A DNA stretch of 64,000 nucleotides from Pseudomonas bohemica (GTDB taxonomy: Bacteria; Pseudomonadota; Gammaproteobacteria; Pseudomonadales; Pseudomonadaceae): contig NZ_NKHL01000099.1 of the NCBI RefSeq assembly GCF_002934685.1, forward strand, positions 1-64,000, in the 5' to 3' direction. The position numbers and the translations under genes were made by a program. Numbering within the stretch: the stretch's first letter is position 1; the number at the start of each line of letters is the position of its first letter. Of this stretch, positions 42,278 through 52,027 are shown in pieces. The notes under the pieces are model-generated. The model was not told the origin of the DNA and searched no databases. It saw only the letters and a list, made by a program, of their open reading frames with translations.

Positions 42278-43399
42278 ATGAAGATCTCCGCTCCCGTTGT
42301 GACACAAGCGCTGCGCGCCCTCGAAACCGCCTCTGCGAATGCAGTCAAGGGCGCGGCGACTCCCGTCATGGCGCTGCGCACCAACACGCCTAATATGGGC
42401 GGCACCTCGCCGCAACAGGTGTCGCGATTCGCTGCAGCGCTGGTGCAGCAGACCCGCAATCTCGGGCAGCGGGAACTGCTGGCCAGCAGCAATGCATTGC
42501 AGTCCCGGGCCGTGAAGCTGGGCGAGTTGTATCAGCTGCTGATGGGCAGCCAGGACAGCGGGCTCGACGATGCGGCGCGCAACATGCGCAAGCAGTTGCA
42601 GAAACAGCGGGCCGCCAGTCTCGAGCAGGTGCTGGGCTTCGCCGAGGGCGACCCGGCCCGGGCCCATGTGGTGCTGCAAGCCGCGCGCAAGCAGGCCCAG
42701 ACCGATGGCGCGACGGGCGAGCATGTAGTCCTCACCCAGCAACTGAAGCTGCTGCGCCGCAAGTACGGCAAACGCGCCCGCGCAGGCATCAACAGCGCCA
42801 AGGCCTTCGCCAAGTCAGGAATCGACAGCAAACGTCGCGGCGCCCTGCGTAATTTGTACGATGTTGCGATTGCCGGGCAGCAAAACATCAGCGGCCTGAT
42901 CGACGCCCTGCTCAACGACCAAGAGCAAGTCGGGGAATTCGAAGTCAATCTGCGTGACATGCGCTGCGCCATCGCCGACGACCTGTCGGCGCTCACCCCC
43001 TCCACCTCGCCCCAGCAGTTGCGCACGCTGATGCACGGCCTCAACACCGCGCGCCACGTCGCCACGCTGCTGCAAAGCTGCGAGCACCTGCTGGGGCGCA
43101 TGCGCAACAAGAATCCCGGCCTGCAAGTCGACTCGGCCGCGTTTCTCAAACACCTGCTGGCGCTGTCCGGCAAGGGCATGAGCCTCAATGAAACCCTGCA
43201 ACTGACCCAGCACATCGGCGGCAAGAAACTCAAGCATCAGCTGGCCTTCCTCAACGGTTTGCGACCGATGCTTCAACAGCTGCCGATCCTGCTGTGGCGC
43301 GACATGAAAAGCCGGCAAAACGCCTTGGGCAACCTGCTCATCCTCATGGCCGAGCTGACTCGGCTGGAACAGAACCAGCTGCATGGGGGCCTCGCCTGA
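42278..43399 (+). CDS. hrpJ: HrpJ, T3SS gatekeeper (YopN/InvE/SepL family)
   Basis: This 373-residue cytoplasmic protein controls the order of secretion of translocators and effectors. The helical, Leu/Gln-rich sequence (QQVSRFAAALVQQTRNLGQR early, then the InvE-like domain) and length match P. syringae HrpJ. It is the first gene behind the hrp box at 42220. Its stop overlaps the hrcV start (TGATG), so translation is coupled to the export gate. Confidence 0.88.
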   Translation: MKISAPVVTQALRALETASANAVKGAATPVMALRTNTPNMGGTSPQQVSRFAAALVQQTRNLGQRELLASSNALQSRAVKLGELYQLLMGSQDSGLDDAARNMRKQLQKQRAASLEQVLGFAEGDPARAHVVLQAARKQAQTDGATGEHVVLTQQLKLLRRKYGKRARAGINSAKAFAKSGIDSKRRGALRNLYDVAIAGQQNISGLIDALLNDQEQVGEFEVNLRDMRCAIADDLSALTPSTSPQQLRTLMHGLNTARHVATLLQSCEHLLGRMRNKNPGLQVDSAAFLKHLLALSGKGMSLNETLQLTQHIGGKKLKHQLAFLNGLRPMLQQLPILLWRDMKSRQNALGNLLILMAELTRLEQNQLHGGLA

Positions 43400-45492
43400 T
43401 GGATCGTGTCATCAACCTGCTCAACCAACTCGCCCTGGCTGCGATGCGCCGTTCGGAAATCGTCGGCGCCTTCGTGGTCATCGCTATCGTGTTCATGATG
43501 ATCACGCCGCTGCCTACGGGCCTGGTGGATGTGCTGATCGCCATCAACATCTGTATCTCCTGCCTGCTGATCATGCTCGCCATGCACCTGCCCCGGCCGC
43601 TCGCGTTCTCGACCTTCCCGGCGGTGCTGTTGCTGACCACCATGTTTCGCCTGGCCTTGTCGATTTCCACCACGCGCCTGATCCTGCTCAACCAGGACGC
43701 CGGTCACATCGTCGAAGCGTTCGGCCAGTTCGTGGTCGGCGGCAACCTGGCGGTAGGCATGGTGATCTTCCTGATCCTCACCGTGGTCAACTTTCTGGTG
43801 ATCACCAAGGGTTCGGAACGGGTCGCTGAAGTGGGCGCACGCTTCACCCTGGACGCCATGCCCGGCAAGCAGATGTCCATCGACAGCGACTTGCGGGCCA
43901 ACCTGATCAGCGTCTTCGAAGCGCGCAAGCGTCGCTCGGAACTGGGCAAGGAAAGCCAGCTGTTCGGGGCCATGGATGGCGCCATGAAGTTCGTCAACGG
44001 CGACGCTATCGCCAGCCTGATCATCGTTGCCATCAACATGATCGGTGGTATCGCCATCGGCGTGGTCCAGCACAACATGAGCGCAGGCGATGCACTGCAG
44101 GTTTATACCGTACTGACCATCGGTGACGGCCTGATCGCACAGATTCCGGCGCTACTGATCTCGGTCACCTGCGGCATGATCATCACCCGCGTCCCCGATG
44201 AGGAGCGCGCCGAGGCTAATATCGGTCGCCAGATCGCCGAGCAGATCACCAGCCAGCCGAAGGCGTGGATCATTGCCGCGGTGGCGATGCTCGGGTTCGC
44301 CGCCCTGCCCGGCATGCCGACAGCGGTGTTCATCGTCATCGCGATCATATGCGGCACCGGCGGGCTGCTGCAGTTGCACAGGGCCAGGCCCAAAGCCGAG
44401 CAAGCCCAGGCGGTGGCGGTGGCACCCGAGATGAATGGCCGTGAAGACCTGCGCACCTTCTCTCCCAGCCGCCAGTTCGTGCTGCAGTTTCACCCCAGCC
44501 AGAATCCGGCGCAGGTCGAAGCGCTGGTCAGCGAAATCCGCCAGCGCCGCAACCGTCTGGTGGTGCAATACGGCCTGACCCTGCCCTCGTTCATCATCGA
44601 GCAGGCCGAGCATCTGCCACCGGATGAGTTTCGCTTTTCGGTCTACGAGGTGCCGCTGCTCAAGGCCACGTTCACCCAAAGTCACGTCGCGGTGGATGCG
44701 CGCCTGCTTGAAGAATCGCCAGACGCCGGCGTGTATGGCAGTGTCGAGCGCCAGGAAGGCCATTGGCTGTGGCTGCCGGCGGACGATCCGCAGTTGCAGG
44801 ACATTGATGTCGAGCAGGTCGACGCCATGACCCTGATCATCGAGCGCATGGAGCGTGCGTTGCAGTCTTGTGGCCCGCAGTTCATCGGGCTGCAGGAGAC
44901 CAAGGCGATTCTCGGCTGGCTGGAAAGCGAACAGCCGGAACTCGCCCAGGAAATGCAGCGGGTGCTGCCGCTGGCGCGGTTTTCGGCGGTATTACAGCGT
45001 CTGGCATCGGAATGCGTGCCGCTGCGAGCGATCCGGGTGATCGCCGAAACCCTGATCGAACATGGCCAGCACGAACGCGAAGTGACCGTACTCGCCGACT
45101 ACGTGCGCATCGCCCTGAAATCGCAGATCTACCACCAGTACTGCGGCGCCGAAGGGCTGCTGGTCTGGGTCCTCACGCCGGAAAGCGAAGGCATTCTGCG
45201 TGACGGCCTGCGCCAGACCCAGACCGAAACCTTCTTTGCCCTGGACAACGAAACCAGTCAGCTGCTGGTGCAACAACTGCACATCGCCTTCCCGGTGCGT
45301 ACCGCCGAACGGGCCGTGCTGTTGGTGGCACAGGATCTGCGCAGCCCGCTTCGTACCTTGTTGCAGGAAGAGTTCTACCACGTGCCAGTGCTGTCCTTCG
45401 CCGAAATCAGCAACGCGGCGCAGGTCAAAGTGCTTGGCCGCTTCGATCTGGAAGAAGACCTGGATGAGCTGGATAACGAGTACGCCGCTTGA
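43399..45492 (+). CDS. hrcV: HrcV, major export apparatus protein (FlhA/YscV/SctV)
   Basis: This 697-residue protein has an N-terminal membrane half with several helices (FVVIAIVFMMITPLPTGLVD, CLLIMLAMHLPRPLAF). The conserved FHIPEP-type segment RFTLDAMPGKQMSIDSDLRA lies near residues 148-167, and a large cytoplasmic half forms the nonameric ring. The start at 43399 is set by overlap with hrpJ. Length equals that of P. syringae HrcV within a few residues. No disruption is visible. Confidence 0.93.
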   Translation: MDRVINLLNQLALAAMRRSEIVGAFVVIAIVFMMITPLPTGLVDVLIAINICISCLLIMLAMHLPRPLAFSTFPAVLLLTTMFRLALSISTTRLILLNQDAGHIVEAFGQFVVGGNLAVGMVIFLILTVVNFLVITKGSERVAEVGARFTLDAMPGKQMSIDSDLRANLISVFEARKRRSELGKESQLFGAMDGAMKFVNGDAIASLIIVAINMIGGIAIGVVQHNMSAGDALQVYTVLTIGDGLIAQIPALLISVTCGMIITRVPDEERAEANIGRQIAEQITSQPKAWIIAAVAMLGFAALPGMPTAVFIVIAIICGTGGLLQLHRARPKAEQAQAVAVAPEMNGREDLRTFSPSRQFVLQFHPSQNPAQVEALVSEIRQRRNRLVVQYGLTLPSFIIEQAEHLPPDEFRFSVYEVPLLKATFTQSHVAVDARLLEESPDAGVYGSVERQEGHWLWLPADDPQLQDIDVEQVDAMTLIIERMERALQSCGPQFIGLQETKAILGWLESEQPELAQEMQRVLPLARFSAVLQRLASECVPLRAIRVIAETLIEHGQHEREVTVLADYVRIALKSQIYHQYCGAEGLLVWVLTPESEGILRDGLRQTQTETFFALDNETSQLLVQQLHIAFPVRTAERAVLLVAQDLRSPLRTLLQEEFYHVPVLSFAEISNAAQVKVLGRFDLEEDLDELDNEYAA

Positions 45493-45510
45493 GTTCCTGG
45501 AGAGCCTCGC

Positions 45511-46476
45511 ATGTTTGAATTACGGGTATTGACCGGCCTGCATCAGGGCGCCGCGCTACCGTTGGTGGGTGAGCAATGGGCGATCGGTTCGAATGCCGAA
45601 CAGGACCTGGCCCTGCATGATCCGGGCGTCGAGCAACTGCACTGTCGCCTGCAACGTCGGGGTGAAAGCTGGGTGCTGAACGCCGCTGACGGCGGCATTG
45701 GCGATCAGGAAGGTCATCGCCATGAAACGGCTGAACTGACGCCCAACATAGCGTTCGTGCTCGGCTCGGTTTGGCTCTGTGTGTCGGCGGCTGACGATGC
45801 CTGGCCGTCGGTGCCGGCGGTCATAGCGCAGCCTGAGGCCGAGCCTCAGCCGGAACCGCAACCTCAGCCCAGTGCTCCGCCGCTGGAGAAAGTCGAATCC
45901 CGTTCGCGTCTGCTCAATCGCACCACCGGCGTAGTCGTCGGCGTATTGCTGGGGATCGCTGGAAGTGCGTGGAGTCTGACCCGCAGCAATGGGCCTGAGC
46001 CACTGGTGGCAACCGCGGTCGTTCAGCCGCACATGCAGCCTGCCGCAAAAGCGAAACCCGCGGCCGAACCCGCGCACAAACGCATTCAACTGACCAGCAT
46101 CGAAGACACCCGGCGCCAGCTCAACACCATGCTCAACGACCGCCTGCTCAGCAGCATCAATGTGCAGCAGACGCCCGAAGGGCTGGCATTGAGCGGTAAT
46201 CTGAAGGCCGAATCGCAGCTCGTCTATCAGCGCATGCTGCAGCGTTTCAAGGATCGCTATGACTCACCCGTGGCCCTGATCGACAACGTCACCACCTCAA
46301 GCAATGGCTTGCCCTTCACCATCGTGCAGATCATGTCCGGGCCTCATGCGCATCTGGTCACCGCCGACGGTCATCGCCTGTACGTCGGCGATGAGCTGGC
46401 CGGCCTGCGTCTGACCCGCATCGATGACAATCACATCCAGTTCGATGGCGAGCGGCACTACGAGGTGAACTGGTGA
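45511..46476 (+). CDS. hrpQ: HrpQ, inner-membrane ring protein (YscD/SctD family)
   Basis: This 321-residue protein has an N-terminal FHA-like cytoplasmic domain (residues 1-95, MFELRVLTGLHQGAALPLVG), a Pro/Glu/Gln-rich linker (108-124), one membrane helix at about 138-156 and a periplasmic C-terminal part. It would pair with the lipoprotein HrcJ to form the basal-body ring, but hrcJ is not in the window. A GGAGAG ribosome site precedes the ATG. The end overlaps the GTG start of hrcN. Confidence 0.85.
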   Translation: MFELRVLTGLHQGAALPLVGEQWAIGSNAEQDLALHDPGVEQLHCRLQRRGESWVLNAADGGIGDQEGHRHETAELTPNIAFVLGSVWLCVSAADDAWPSVPAVIAQPEAEPQPEPQPQPSAPPLEKVESRSRLLNRTTGVVVGVLLGIAGSAWSLTRSNGPEPLVATAVVQPHMQPAAKAKPAAEPAHKRIQLTSIEDTRRQLNTMLNDRLLSSINVQQTPEGLALSGNLKAESQLVYQRMLQRFKDRYDSPVALIDNVTTSSNGLPFTIVQIMSGPHAHLVTADGHRLYVGDELAGLRLTRIDDNHIQFDGERHYEVNW

Positions 46477-47822
46477 ACGCCGCCCTGGATCAATGGAAAA
46501 CCCGCCACGCCAGACGCCTGAGCGGCTTTAGCGCAGTGCAGGTTAGTGGGCGGGTGAGCGCGGTCAGCGGGATACTGCTGGAATGCCAGATTCCGGCGGC
46601 CAAAATCGGCGATCTGTGCGAGGTGAGCAAGGCCGACGGGAGCACCATGCTGGCGGAAATCGTCGGTTTTACCCGCGATTGCACGCTGCTCAGCGCCCTC
46701 GGCACACCCGACGGAATTCAGGTCGGCGCGCACATCCGGCCACTGGGCATGGCGCATCGCATCGGCGTCGACGACAGTTTGCTCGGCAGCGTACTCGACG
46801 GCTTCGGCAGGCCGCTGCTGGAGGACTGCCAAGGCGCCTTCGCTGGCCCCGGCGACCGGCGGGTGACCTTACCGGTGATCGCCGACGCCCTGCCGCCTAC
46901 CCAACGCCCGCGTATCACTAGCGCCCTGCCCACCGGCGTGCGCGCCATCGACAGCGCCATTCTGCTCGGCGAGGGCCAGCGTGTCGGGCTGTTCGCCGGC
47001 GCCGGTTGCGGCAAGACCACGCTGATGGCAGAGCTGGCGCGCAACATGGCCTGCGACGTGATCGTCTTTGGCTTGATCGGCGAACGGGGCCGTGAACTGC
47101 GGGAGTTTCTCGATCACGAGCTGGACGCCACGCTGCGCAGCCGCTCGGTGCTGGTCTGCGCCACTTCTGACCGCTCCAGCATGGAACGCGCCCGCGCGGC
47201 ATTTACGGCCACAGCCATCGCCGAGGCCTATCGTGCGCGCGGCATGAAGGTGCTGTTGTTGCTGGACTCGCTGACCCGGTTCGCCCGGGCCCAGCGTGAA
47301 ATCGGCATTGCGGCAGGTGAGCCTCTGGGTCGTGGCGGTCTGCCGCCTTCGGTCTACACCCTGCTGCCGCGTCTGGTCGAGCGCGCGGGAATGAGCGAGA
47401 CCGGCTCGATCACCGCGCTGTACACCGTGCTGATCGAGCAGGATTCGATGAACGACCCGGTGGCCGACGAGGTGCGCTCACTGCTGGACGGCCACATCGT
47501 GCTGTCGCGCAAACTGGCCGAGCGCGGTCACTACCCAGCCATCGACGTGCAGGCCAGCATCAGCCGGATTCTCGGCAACGTCACCGGCCGCGAACACCAG
47601 CAAGCGAACAACCGGCTGCGGCGGCTGATGGCGGCCTACAAGCAGGTGGAAATGCTCCTGCGCCTGGGCGAATACCAACCCGGCGGCGACCCCGTGACCG
47701 ATTGCGCGGTGCAGCTCAACGAGCCGATCAACGCCTTTTTACGTCAGGACCTGCGAGAACCGGTGCCGCTTGAGAAGACCCTGGACGCCTTGATGCGCTT
47801 GACCTCGCAACTGCCGGAGTGA
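46473..47822 (+). CDS. hrcN: HrcN, T3SS ATPase (SctN)
   Basis: This 449-residue F1-like ATPase has Walker A GAGCGKTT at 176-183, GERGRE at 203-208 and Walker B LLLLDS at 261-266, followed by LTRFARAQREIG. The start is GTG 46473, overlapping the hrpQ stop. It strips chaperones from substrates and powers unfolding at the export gate. It is intact. A 352-bp repeat-filled gap, unusual for this operon, follows. Confidence 0.95.
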   Translation: MNAALDQWKTRHARRLSGFSAVQVSGRVSAVSGILLECQIPAAKIGDLCEVSKADGSTMLAEIVGFTRDCTLLSALGTPDGIQVGAHIRPLGMAHRIGVDDSLLGSVLDGFGRPLLEDCQGAFAGPGDRRVTLPVIADALPPTQRPRITSALPTGVRAIDSAILLGEGQRVGLFAGAGCGKTTLMAELARNMACDVIVFGLIGERGRELREFLDHELDATLRSRSVLVCATSDRSSMERARAAFTATAIAEAYRARGMKVLLLLDSLTRFARAQREIGIAAGEPLGRGGLPPSVYTLLPRLVERAGMSETGSITALYTVLIEQDSMNDPVADEVRSLLDGHIVLSRKLAERGHYPAIDVQASISRILGNVTGREHQQANNRLRRLMAAYKQVEMLLRLGEYQPGGDPVTDCAVQLNEPINAFLRQDLREPVPLEKTLDALMRLTSQLPE

Positions 47823-47870
47823 CGTGTGGGTCATGACGCCTGTGAACGTAAGCGCGGCTGCCAACGGGCT

Positions 47871-48165
47871 ATGAAGCTTGCAAATACATTGCTGTGGGAG
47901 CTGCCGGAGCTGCGCGCCAGCCGCGAAGGTGGCTGGTCAGTCAACTTAAGCAATGGCTTGAATTGCGCGTTCGCTGCCGTCATAACCTCCGGCGTTTCCT
48001 ACAGGTGCGAGGTCGTTGGCCGGGAATGGCTGTGAAGCTTGAAAATACATTGCTGTGGGAGCTGCCGGAGCTGCGCGCCAGCCGCGAAGGCGGTGGGTCA
48101 GGCACCTTATGCAGTGGCTGGATGATGCCTGCGCGTACAGGTGCGAAGTCGTCGGCTAACAAGGG
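47871..48165. repeat. Two diverged tandem copies of a REP-like element inside the hrp operon
   Basis: Copy 1 (about 47871-48030) and copy 2 (about 48031-48165) share TGAAGCTTG, AAATACATTGCTGTGGGAGC and CTGCCGGAGCTGCGCGCCAG followed by CCGCGAAGG. Copy 1 also has GCGTTCGCTGCCGTCATAAC, like the tandem units at 4900-5402. The 47823-48174 gap contains no gene. In P. syringae hrcN and hrpO are adjacent, so this is an expansion of the operon, possibly polar or attenuating for hrpO-hrcU. Confidence 0.8.
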
Positions 48166-48174
48166 GTCTGTCTG

Positions 48175-48627
48175 ATGGAAGAAGAACTGGAAATCGACCC
48201 GCAGCACCTGGCCATGGAGCAGGTCATCGGCGTGCTCACCCCCCTGCGCCAACATCGCCAGGCCAGCGCCGAGCGGGCGCAACGCAAGGCGCAGCAGGCG
48301 TTGGAGGACATGCAGGTGCATTTGCACGAGACCCGTGAAGCCCTGAGTCAGGAGCGGGCCAATCAGCGCGAACGGCGTCAGGTTCTGAGCGACGCAAACC
48401 TGAATAAACGCATGTCGCTGAATGAACTCGATCGCTGGCACGAAAGGGAGAATCGCATGCTCGATCGACTGGCCTACATCCGCCAGGACATCGAGCAACA
48501 AAGGCTGGGCATCGACGACCAGCAACAGCGCCTGCAGCAGGCCAAAGATGCAGCGAAAGCCTCTCAGCGCGCCGTGGAAAAGCTCGCTTGTCTGGCCGAA
48601 GCCCTCGATGAACGAGCCTCTCAATGA
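48175..48627 (+). CDS. hrpO: HrpO, T3SS stalk protein (YscO/FliJ/SctO)
   Basis: This 150-residue protein is almost entirely alpha-helical coiled coil, rich in Gln, Arg, Glu and Ala (for example LEDMQVHLHETREALSQERA). It matches the YscO/FliJ stalk that inserts into the ATPase ring. The ATG at 48175 has an AAGGGG site. It follows the repeat-filled gap after hrcN and runs directly into hrpP. Confidence 0.85.
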   Translation: MEEELEIDPQHLAMEQVIGVLTPLRQHRQASAERAQRKAQQALEDMQVHLHETREALSQERANQRERRQVLSDANLNKRMSLNELDRWHERENRMLDRLAYIRQDIEQQRLGIDDQQQRLQQAKDAAKASQRAVEKLACLAEALDERASQ

Positions 48628-48643
48628 ACAAGGTCGAGTCCCG

Positions 48644-49195
48644 ATGAATACGCCGATCAAGTCCCCGCCCCGCCCGCAAACCCCAACCGCCCAGCGCCCG
48701 GCGCCAGTCGAACCGGCAGCGCCAAACGCCAATCGCGCAGGTGTCGCCGGGCTGCGTCGCGGTGAGCCTGAGCGTTTGCGTTCCGCCTGGAATCAACCAA
48801 ATCAGTCCGAAACGCTGAATGCGGACGGCCTGTTCTTTTCTCAGTTGCTGGTACCCGCGGTCGGCGAAGCGCCCGACCACTCAACCTTTGGCGGCAGTGG
48901 TCTGAACCTGATGCCCCCCAGCGATGGCGTGCCGACCGGCTTGATCGACGAGTTGGCAGAGCGTCTTCCCGTGCAGCCCGACGGCCCGTTCAGCGTGACC
49001 CTGCTGATGCCCCACCTGGGCCGGGTGCAGGTCAATGCCCACAAGCGTGACAACCAATGGAATGTCGAACTGGGCTTCGCCCGACGCGGTGTGCTTTCAC
49101 GTCTCAAGCCCCATCAGCGCGCTTGTGAACGCGCCCTGGCCGATGCCCTGGGCCATGACGTCGGCCTGTCTTTCCATGAGGAGCGTGAAGCATGA
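48644..49195 (+). CDS. hrpP: HrpP, T3SS substrate-specificity switch (YscP/FliK-like)
   Basis: This protein of about 183 residues has a Pro/Gln/Ala-rich, probably disordered N-terminus and a folded C-terminal domain (FSVTLLMPHLGRVQVNAHKR, GHDVGLSFHEEREA). This fits HrpP, which sets needle/pilus length and switches substrate class. I prefer ATG 48644 after AAGGTCGAG; ATG 48608, overlapping hrpO, adds 12 residues and is possible. Its stop overlaps the hrcQa start. Confidence 0.8.
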   Translation: MNTPIKSPPRPQTPTAQRPAPVEPAAPNANRAGVAGLRRGEPERLRSAWNQPNQSETLNADGLFFSQLLVPAVGEAPDHSTFGGSGLNLMPPSDGVPTGLIDELAERLPVQPDGPFSVTLLMPHLGRVQVNAHKRDNQWNVELGFARRGVLSRLKPHQRACERALADALGHDVGLSFHEEREA

Positions 49196-49914
49196 ATGCG
49201 TTGGCGTTGCGCAAGGTCGATCCGACGGCAGCCCGCTTCAGTCGCCAATTGGGCGCGGGGGTGAGTCTGCCATTCAATACGCAAGGAATGGATGGCGAAC
49301 TGAGGCTGCGCCCGTTGACAGCCAGCAATGCCCTGGAAATCCCCATCTGCTGGTTCGACAGCGCCATCGGCGTATTCGGCCTGAGTGACGCCGAAGCCAT
49401 GCTCAGCCTGCTGGGGGAATTGCCCGTCACCCTCGGCGGCGACCCCCAATCCTGGTACTGGCAGGCACTCAATCAACGATTCAGTCCCGCCATCGCGGAA
49501 CTGCTTTCACCCCTCGCGCCACTCACTGACAACACTGCGCTGTCGGCCGCTGCGCTCACTTGCCGAATCCAGCTGCATCTGGGCGATCAGTCGCTGCATA
49601 GCGTGATCTGCGCCGATGCCGAGGTGCTGCTGCGTTTGCTGGAGAGCCCGCGCTGGCAAGCCCACCGCCAGACGCTCGATGAGCAATGGCCGGTCAATCC
49701 ACCGCTGGTGTTAGGCCAGCTGTCGCTGAGCCTGGCGCAACTGTCGTCGCTGCAACCGGGTGACGTATTGCTGCCGCCGCTGTGCCATTTCGACAGCGAC
49801 GGCCATGGCCGTCTGCAACTGGGCGGGCGGCAATGGGCAGTGCAGACCGACAGCCACGAACGACAGCTGTATGTACGGCTCAGCCACGAGGAAGACCTGG
49901 AACATGGCCAATGA
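49192..49914 (+). CDS. hrcQa: HrcQa, cytoplasmic-ring subunit (N-terminal half of SctQ)
   Basis: This 240-residue protein lies in the operon position of P. syringae HrcQA and has the same length. It begins MNALALRKVDPTAARFSRQL and ends with a SpoA-type strand region (LSLSLAQLSSLQPGDVLLPP). Pseudomonads split the YscQ/FliN-type C-ring protein into HrcQa and HrcQb. It overlaps hrcQb by eleven bases. Confidence 0.85.
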   Translation: MNALALRKVDPTAARFSRQLGAGVSLPFNTQGMDGELRLRPLTASNALEIPICWFDSAIGVFGLSDAEAMLSLLGELPVTLGGDPQSWYWQALNQRFSPAIAELLSPLAPLTDNTALSAAALTCRIQLHLGDQSLHSVICADAEVLLRLLESPRWQAHRQTLDEQWPVNPPLVLGQLSLSLAQLSSLQPGDVLLPPLCHFDSDGHGRLQLGGRQWAVQTDSHERQLYVRLSHEEDLEHGQ

Positions 49915-50308
49915 AGCGCTCTATGACGAAGAGCTGGAAACCTGCGCCGACGATTACGAAGAGTCGTCTCGGGCCTACGACGCCTACGCGGATGACGAGG
50001 AGCAGCCAACGGGCGATGCTCGATGGCAGCAACCTGATCAATACCAACAGGATTTTGCCTCGGCCGAGTCCAGCCCTCTGGATGCCATCGACCAATTGCC
50101 GATGGCCCTCACCCTGCGCTGCGGCAGCCTCAACCTGACCCTGGGCGACCTGCGCCGGGTTGCGGCGGGCACGGTGCTCGAGGTCAGCGGCGTCACCCCC
50201 GGTTTCGCCACCCTGTGCCACGGCGAGCGTGTGGTCGCCGAGGGTGAGCTGGTGGACGTCGATGGCCGACTGGGCCTGCAAATCACCCGGATGGCGCCGC
50301 CCGCATGA
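49904..50308 (+). CDS. hrcQb: HrcQb, cytoplasmic-ring subunit (FliN-like C-terminal half of SctQ)
   Basis: This 134-residue protein has an acidic, Tyr/Asp/Glu-rich N-terminal tail ([20 protein letters not shown]) and a C-terminal SpoA/FliN domain ([40 protein letters not shown]). The ATG at 49904 has a GAGGAAG site within the end of hrcQa. The domain forms the dimer/tetramer platform of the sorting complex. Its stop overlaps hrcR. Confidence 0.88.
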   Translation: MANEALYDEELETCADDYEESSRAYDAYADDEEQPTGDARWQQPDQYQQDFASAESSPLDAIDQLPMALTLRCGSLNLTLGDLRRVAAGTVLEVSGVTPGFATLCHGERVVAEGELVDVDGRLGLQITRMAPPA

Positions 50309-50958
50309 TCATGGATGGGATGAATCCGGTGCTGCTGGCGCTGTTCCTCGGCGCCTTATCGTTGATTCCGTTTCTGTTGATCGTCTGTACGGCCTTTCTG
50401 AAAATCGCCATGACCCTGTTGATCACCCGCAACGCCATCGGTGTGCAGCAGGTGCCGCCGAACATGGCGATGTACGGCATCGCACTGGCCGCAACCATGT
50501 TCGTCATGGCACCGGTGGCCCATGAAATCCAGCAGCGAGTTCACGATCATCCGCTGGAAATGGGTAGCACCGACAAGCTGCAAGCCAGCGCCAATACGGT
50601 CATCGAGCCACTGCAACGCTTCATGACCCGCAACACCGACCCCGATGTCATCGCCCATCTGCTGGACAACACGCAACGCATGTGGCCCAAGGAAATGGCC
50701 GATCAGGCGACCAAGAGCGACCTGCTGCTGGCGGTCCCGGCTTTCGTGCTCTCGGAGTTGCAGGCCGGGTTTCAGATTGGCTTTCTGATCTATATCCCGT
50801 TCATCGTCATCGACCTGATCGTCTCCAATCTGCTGCTGGCGCTGGGCATGCAAATGGTCTCGCCGATGACCATTTCGCTGCCGCTCAAGCTGCTGCTGTT
50901 CGTACTGGTGCAAGGCTGGACGCGCTTGCTCGACAGCCTGTTCTATTCCTACATGTGA
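50305..50958 (+). CDS. hrcR: HrcR, export gate protein (FliP/YscR/SctR)
   Basis: This 217-residue membrane protein has the N-terminal hydrophobic helices [20 protein letters not shown], the motif [20 protein letters not shown] and the C-terminal pair [20 protein letters not shown] and [20 protein letters not shown], all signatures of SctR. Length equals the P. syringae protein. It overlaps hrcQb by four bases. Confidence 0.93.
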   Translation: MIMDGMNPVLLALFLGALSLIPFLLIVCTAFLKIAMTLLITRNAIGVQQVPPNMAMYGIALAATMFVMAPVAHEIQQRVHDHPLEMGSTDKLQASANTVIEPLQRFMTRNTDPDVIAHLLDNTQRMWPKEMADQATKSDLLLAVPAFVLSELQAGFQIGFLIYIPFIVIDLIVSNLLLALGMQMVSPMTISLPLKLLLFVLVQGWTRLLDSLFYSYM

Positions 50959-50965
50959 GGCAGCA

Positions 50966-51232
50966 ATGGAAGCGTTGGCATTGTTCAAGCAGGGCATGTT
51001 TCTGGTGGTGATCCTCACCGCGCCGCCGTTGGGTGTCGCGGTGCTGGTAGGCGTGATCACCTCACTGGTGCAGGCCTTGATGCAGATCCAGGATCAGACC
51101 CTGCCCTTCGGCATCAAACTGGCGGCCGTCGGCCTGACCCTGGCCATGACCGGACGCTGGATCGGCGTCGAACTGATTCAGTTCATCAACATGGCGTTCG
51201 ACCTGATTGCCCGCTCCGGGGGCGCACACTAA
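50966..51232 (+). CDS. hrcS: HrcS, export gate protein (FliQ/YscS/SctS)
   Basis: This 88-residue protein has two membrane helices, the first around LVVILTAPPLGVAVLVGVIT, followed by SLVQALMQIQDQTLPFGIKL, the FliQ family signature. A GAGG site precedes the ATG. It stops directly before the hrcT start with no gap. Confidence 0.92.
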   Translation: MEALALFKQGMFLVVILTAPPLGVAVLVGVITSLVQALMQIQDQTLPFGIKLAAVGLTLAMTGRWIGVELIQFINMAFDLIARSGGAH

Positions 51233-52027
51233 ATGCCATTCGACGCCCAAGGGCTGTTCGAGTTGATGCTGGGCATGGGACTGGCCGCCGCGCGTCTGCT
51301 GCCGTGCATGATCCTGGTCCCAGCGTTCTGCTTCAAATACCTCAAAGGCCCGTTGCGTTATGCGGTGGTGCTGGTGGTGTCGATGGTTCCGGCGCCAGCC
51401 ATCAGTCGGGCGCTGTCTTCGTTCGAAAACGACTGGTTTTCCATCGGCGCGCTGCTGCTCAAGGAAGCCGTGCTCGGCACGTTGCTGGGCCTGTTGCTGT
51501 ACGCGCCGTTCTGGATGTTCGCCTCGGTCGGCGCGCTGCTCGACAGCCAGCGCGGTGCCTTGAGCGGCGGCCAGCTCAACCCGGCACTGGGGCCTGATGC
51601 GACGCCGTTGGGCGAACTTTTTCAGGAGACCCTGATCATGCTGGTGATCCTCTCCGGCGGCCTGTCGTTGATCACCCAGGTGATCTGGGACAGCTACCAG
51701 GTCTGGCCGCCCACCGCGTGGTTGCCGGGCATGACTGTCGAGGGCCTGGACGTGTTTCTCGAGCAGCTGAATCAGACCCTGCAACACATGATGCTTTACG
51801 CGGCGCCGTTCATTGGCCTGCTGTTGTTGATCGAAGCGGCGCTGGCGATCATCGGGCTGTACGCGCAACAACTGAACGTGTCGATCCTCGCCATGCCAGC
51901 GAAAAGCATGGCCGGGATCGCCTTTCTGCTGATCTACCTGCCGACCCTGCTGGAACTGGGCAACGGCCAGATTCTGCAGTTCGCCGATCTCAAGCACCTG
52001 CTGACGCAACTGGTGCCGGTGCCATGA
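51233..52027 (+). CDS. hrcT: HrcT, export gate protein (FliR/YscT/SctT)
   Basis: This 264-residue membrane protein has six or more hydrophobic segments, the early motif ARLLPCMILVPAFCFKYLKG and late SILAMPAKSMAGIAFLLIYL, characteristic of SctT. The ATG follows the hrcS stop immediately and the TGA overlaps hrcU, so the R-S-T-U gate genes are coupled. Confidence 0.92.
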   Translation: MPFDAQGLFELMLGMGLAAARLLPCMILVPAFCFKYLKGPLRYAVVLVVSMVPAPAISRALSSFENDWFSIGALLLKEAVLGTLLGLLLYAPFWMFASVGALLDSQRGALSGGQLNPALGPDATPLGELFQETLIMLVILSGGLSLITQVIWDSYQVWPPTAWLPGMTVEGLDVFLEQLNQTLQHMMLYAAPFIGLLLLIEAALAIIGLYAQQLNVSILAMPAKSMAGIAFLLIYLPTLLELGNGQILQFADLKHLLTQLVPVP

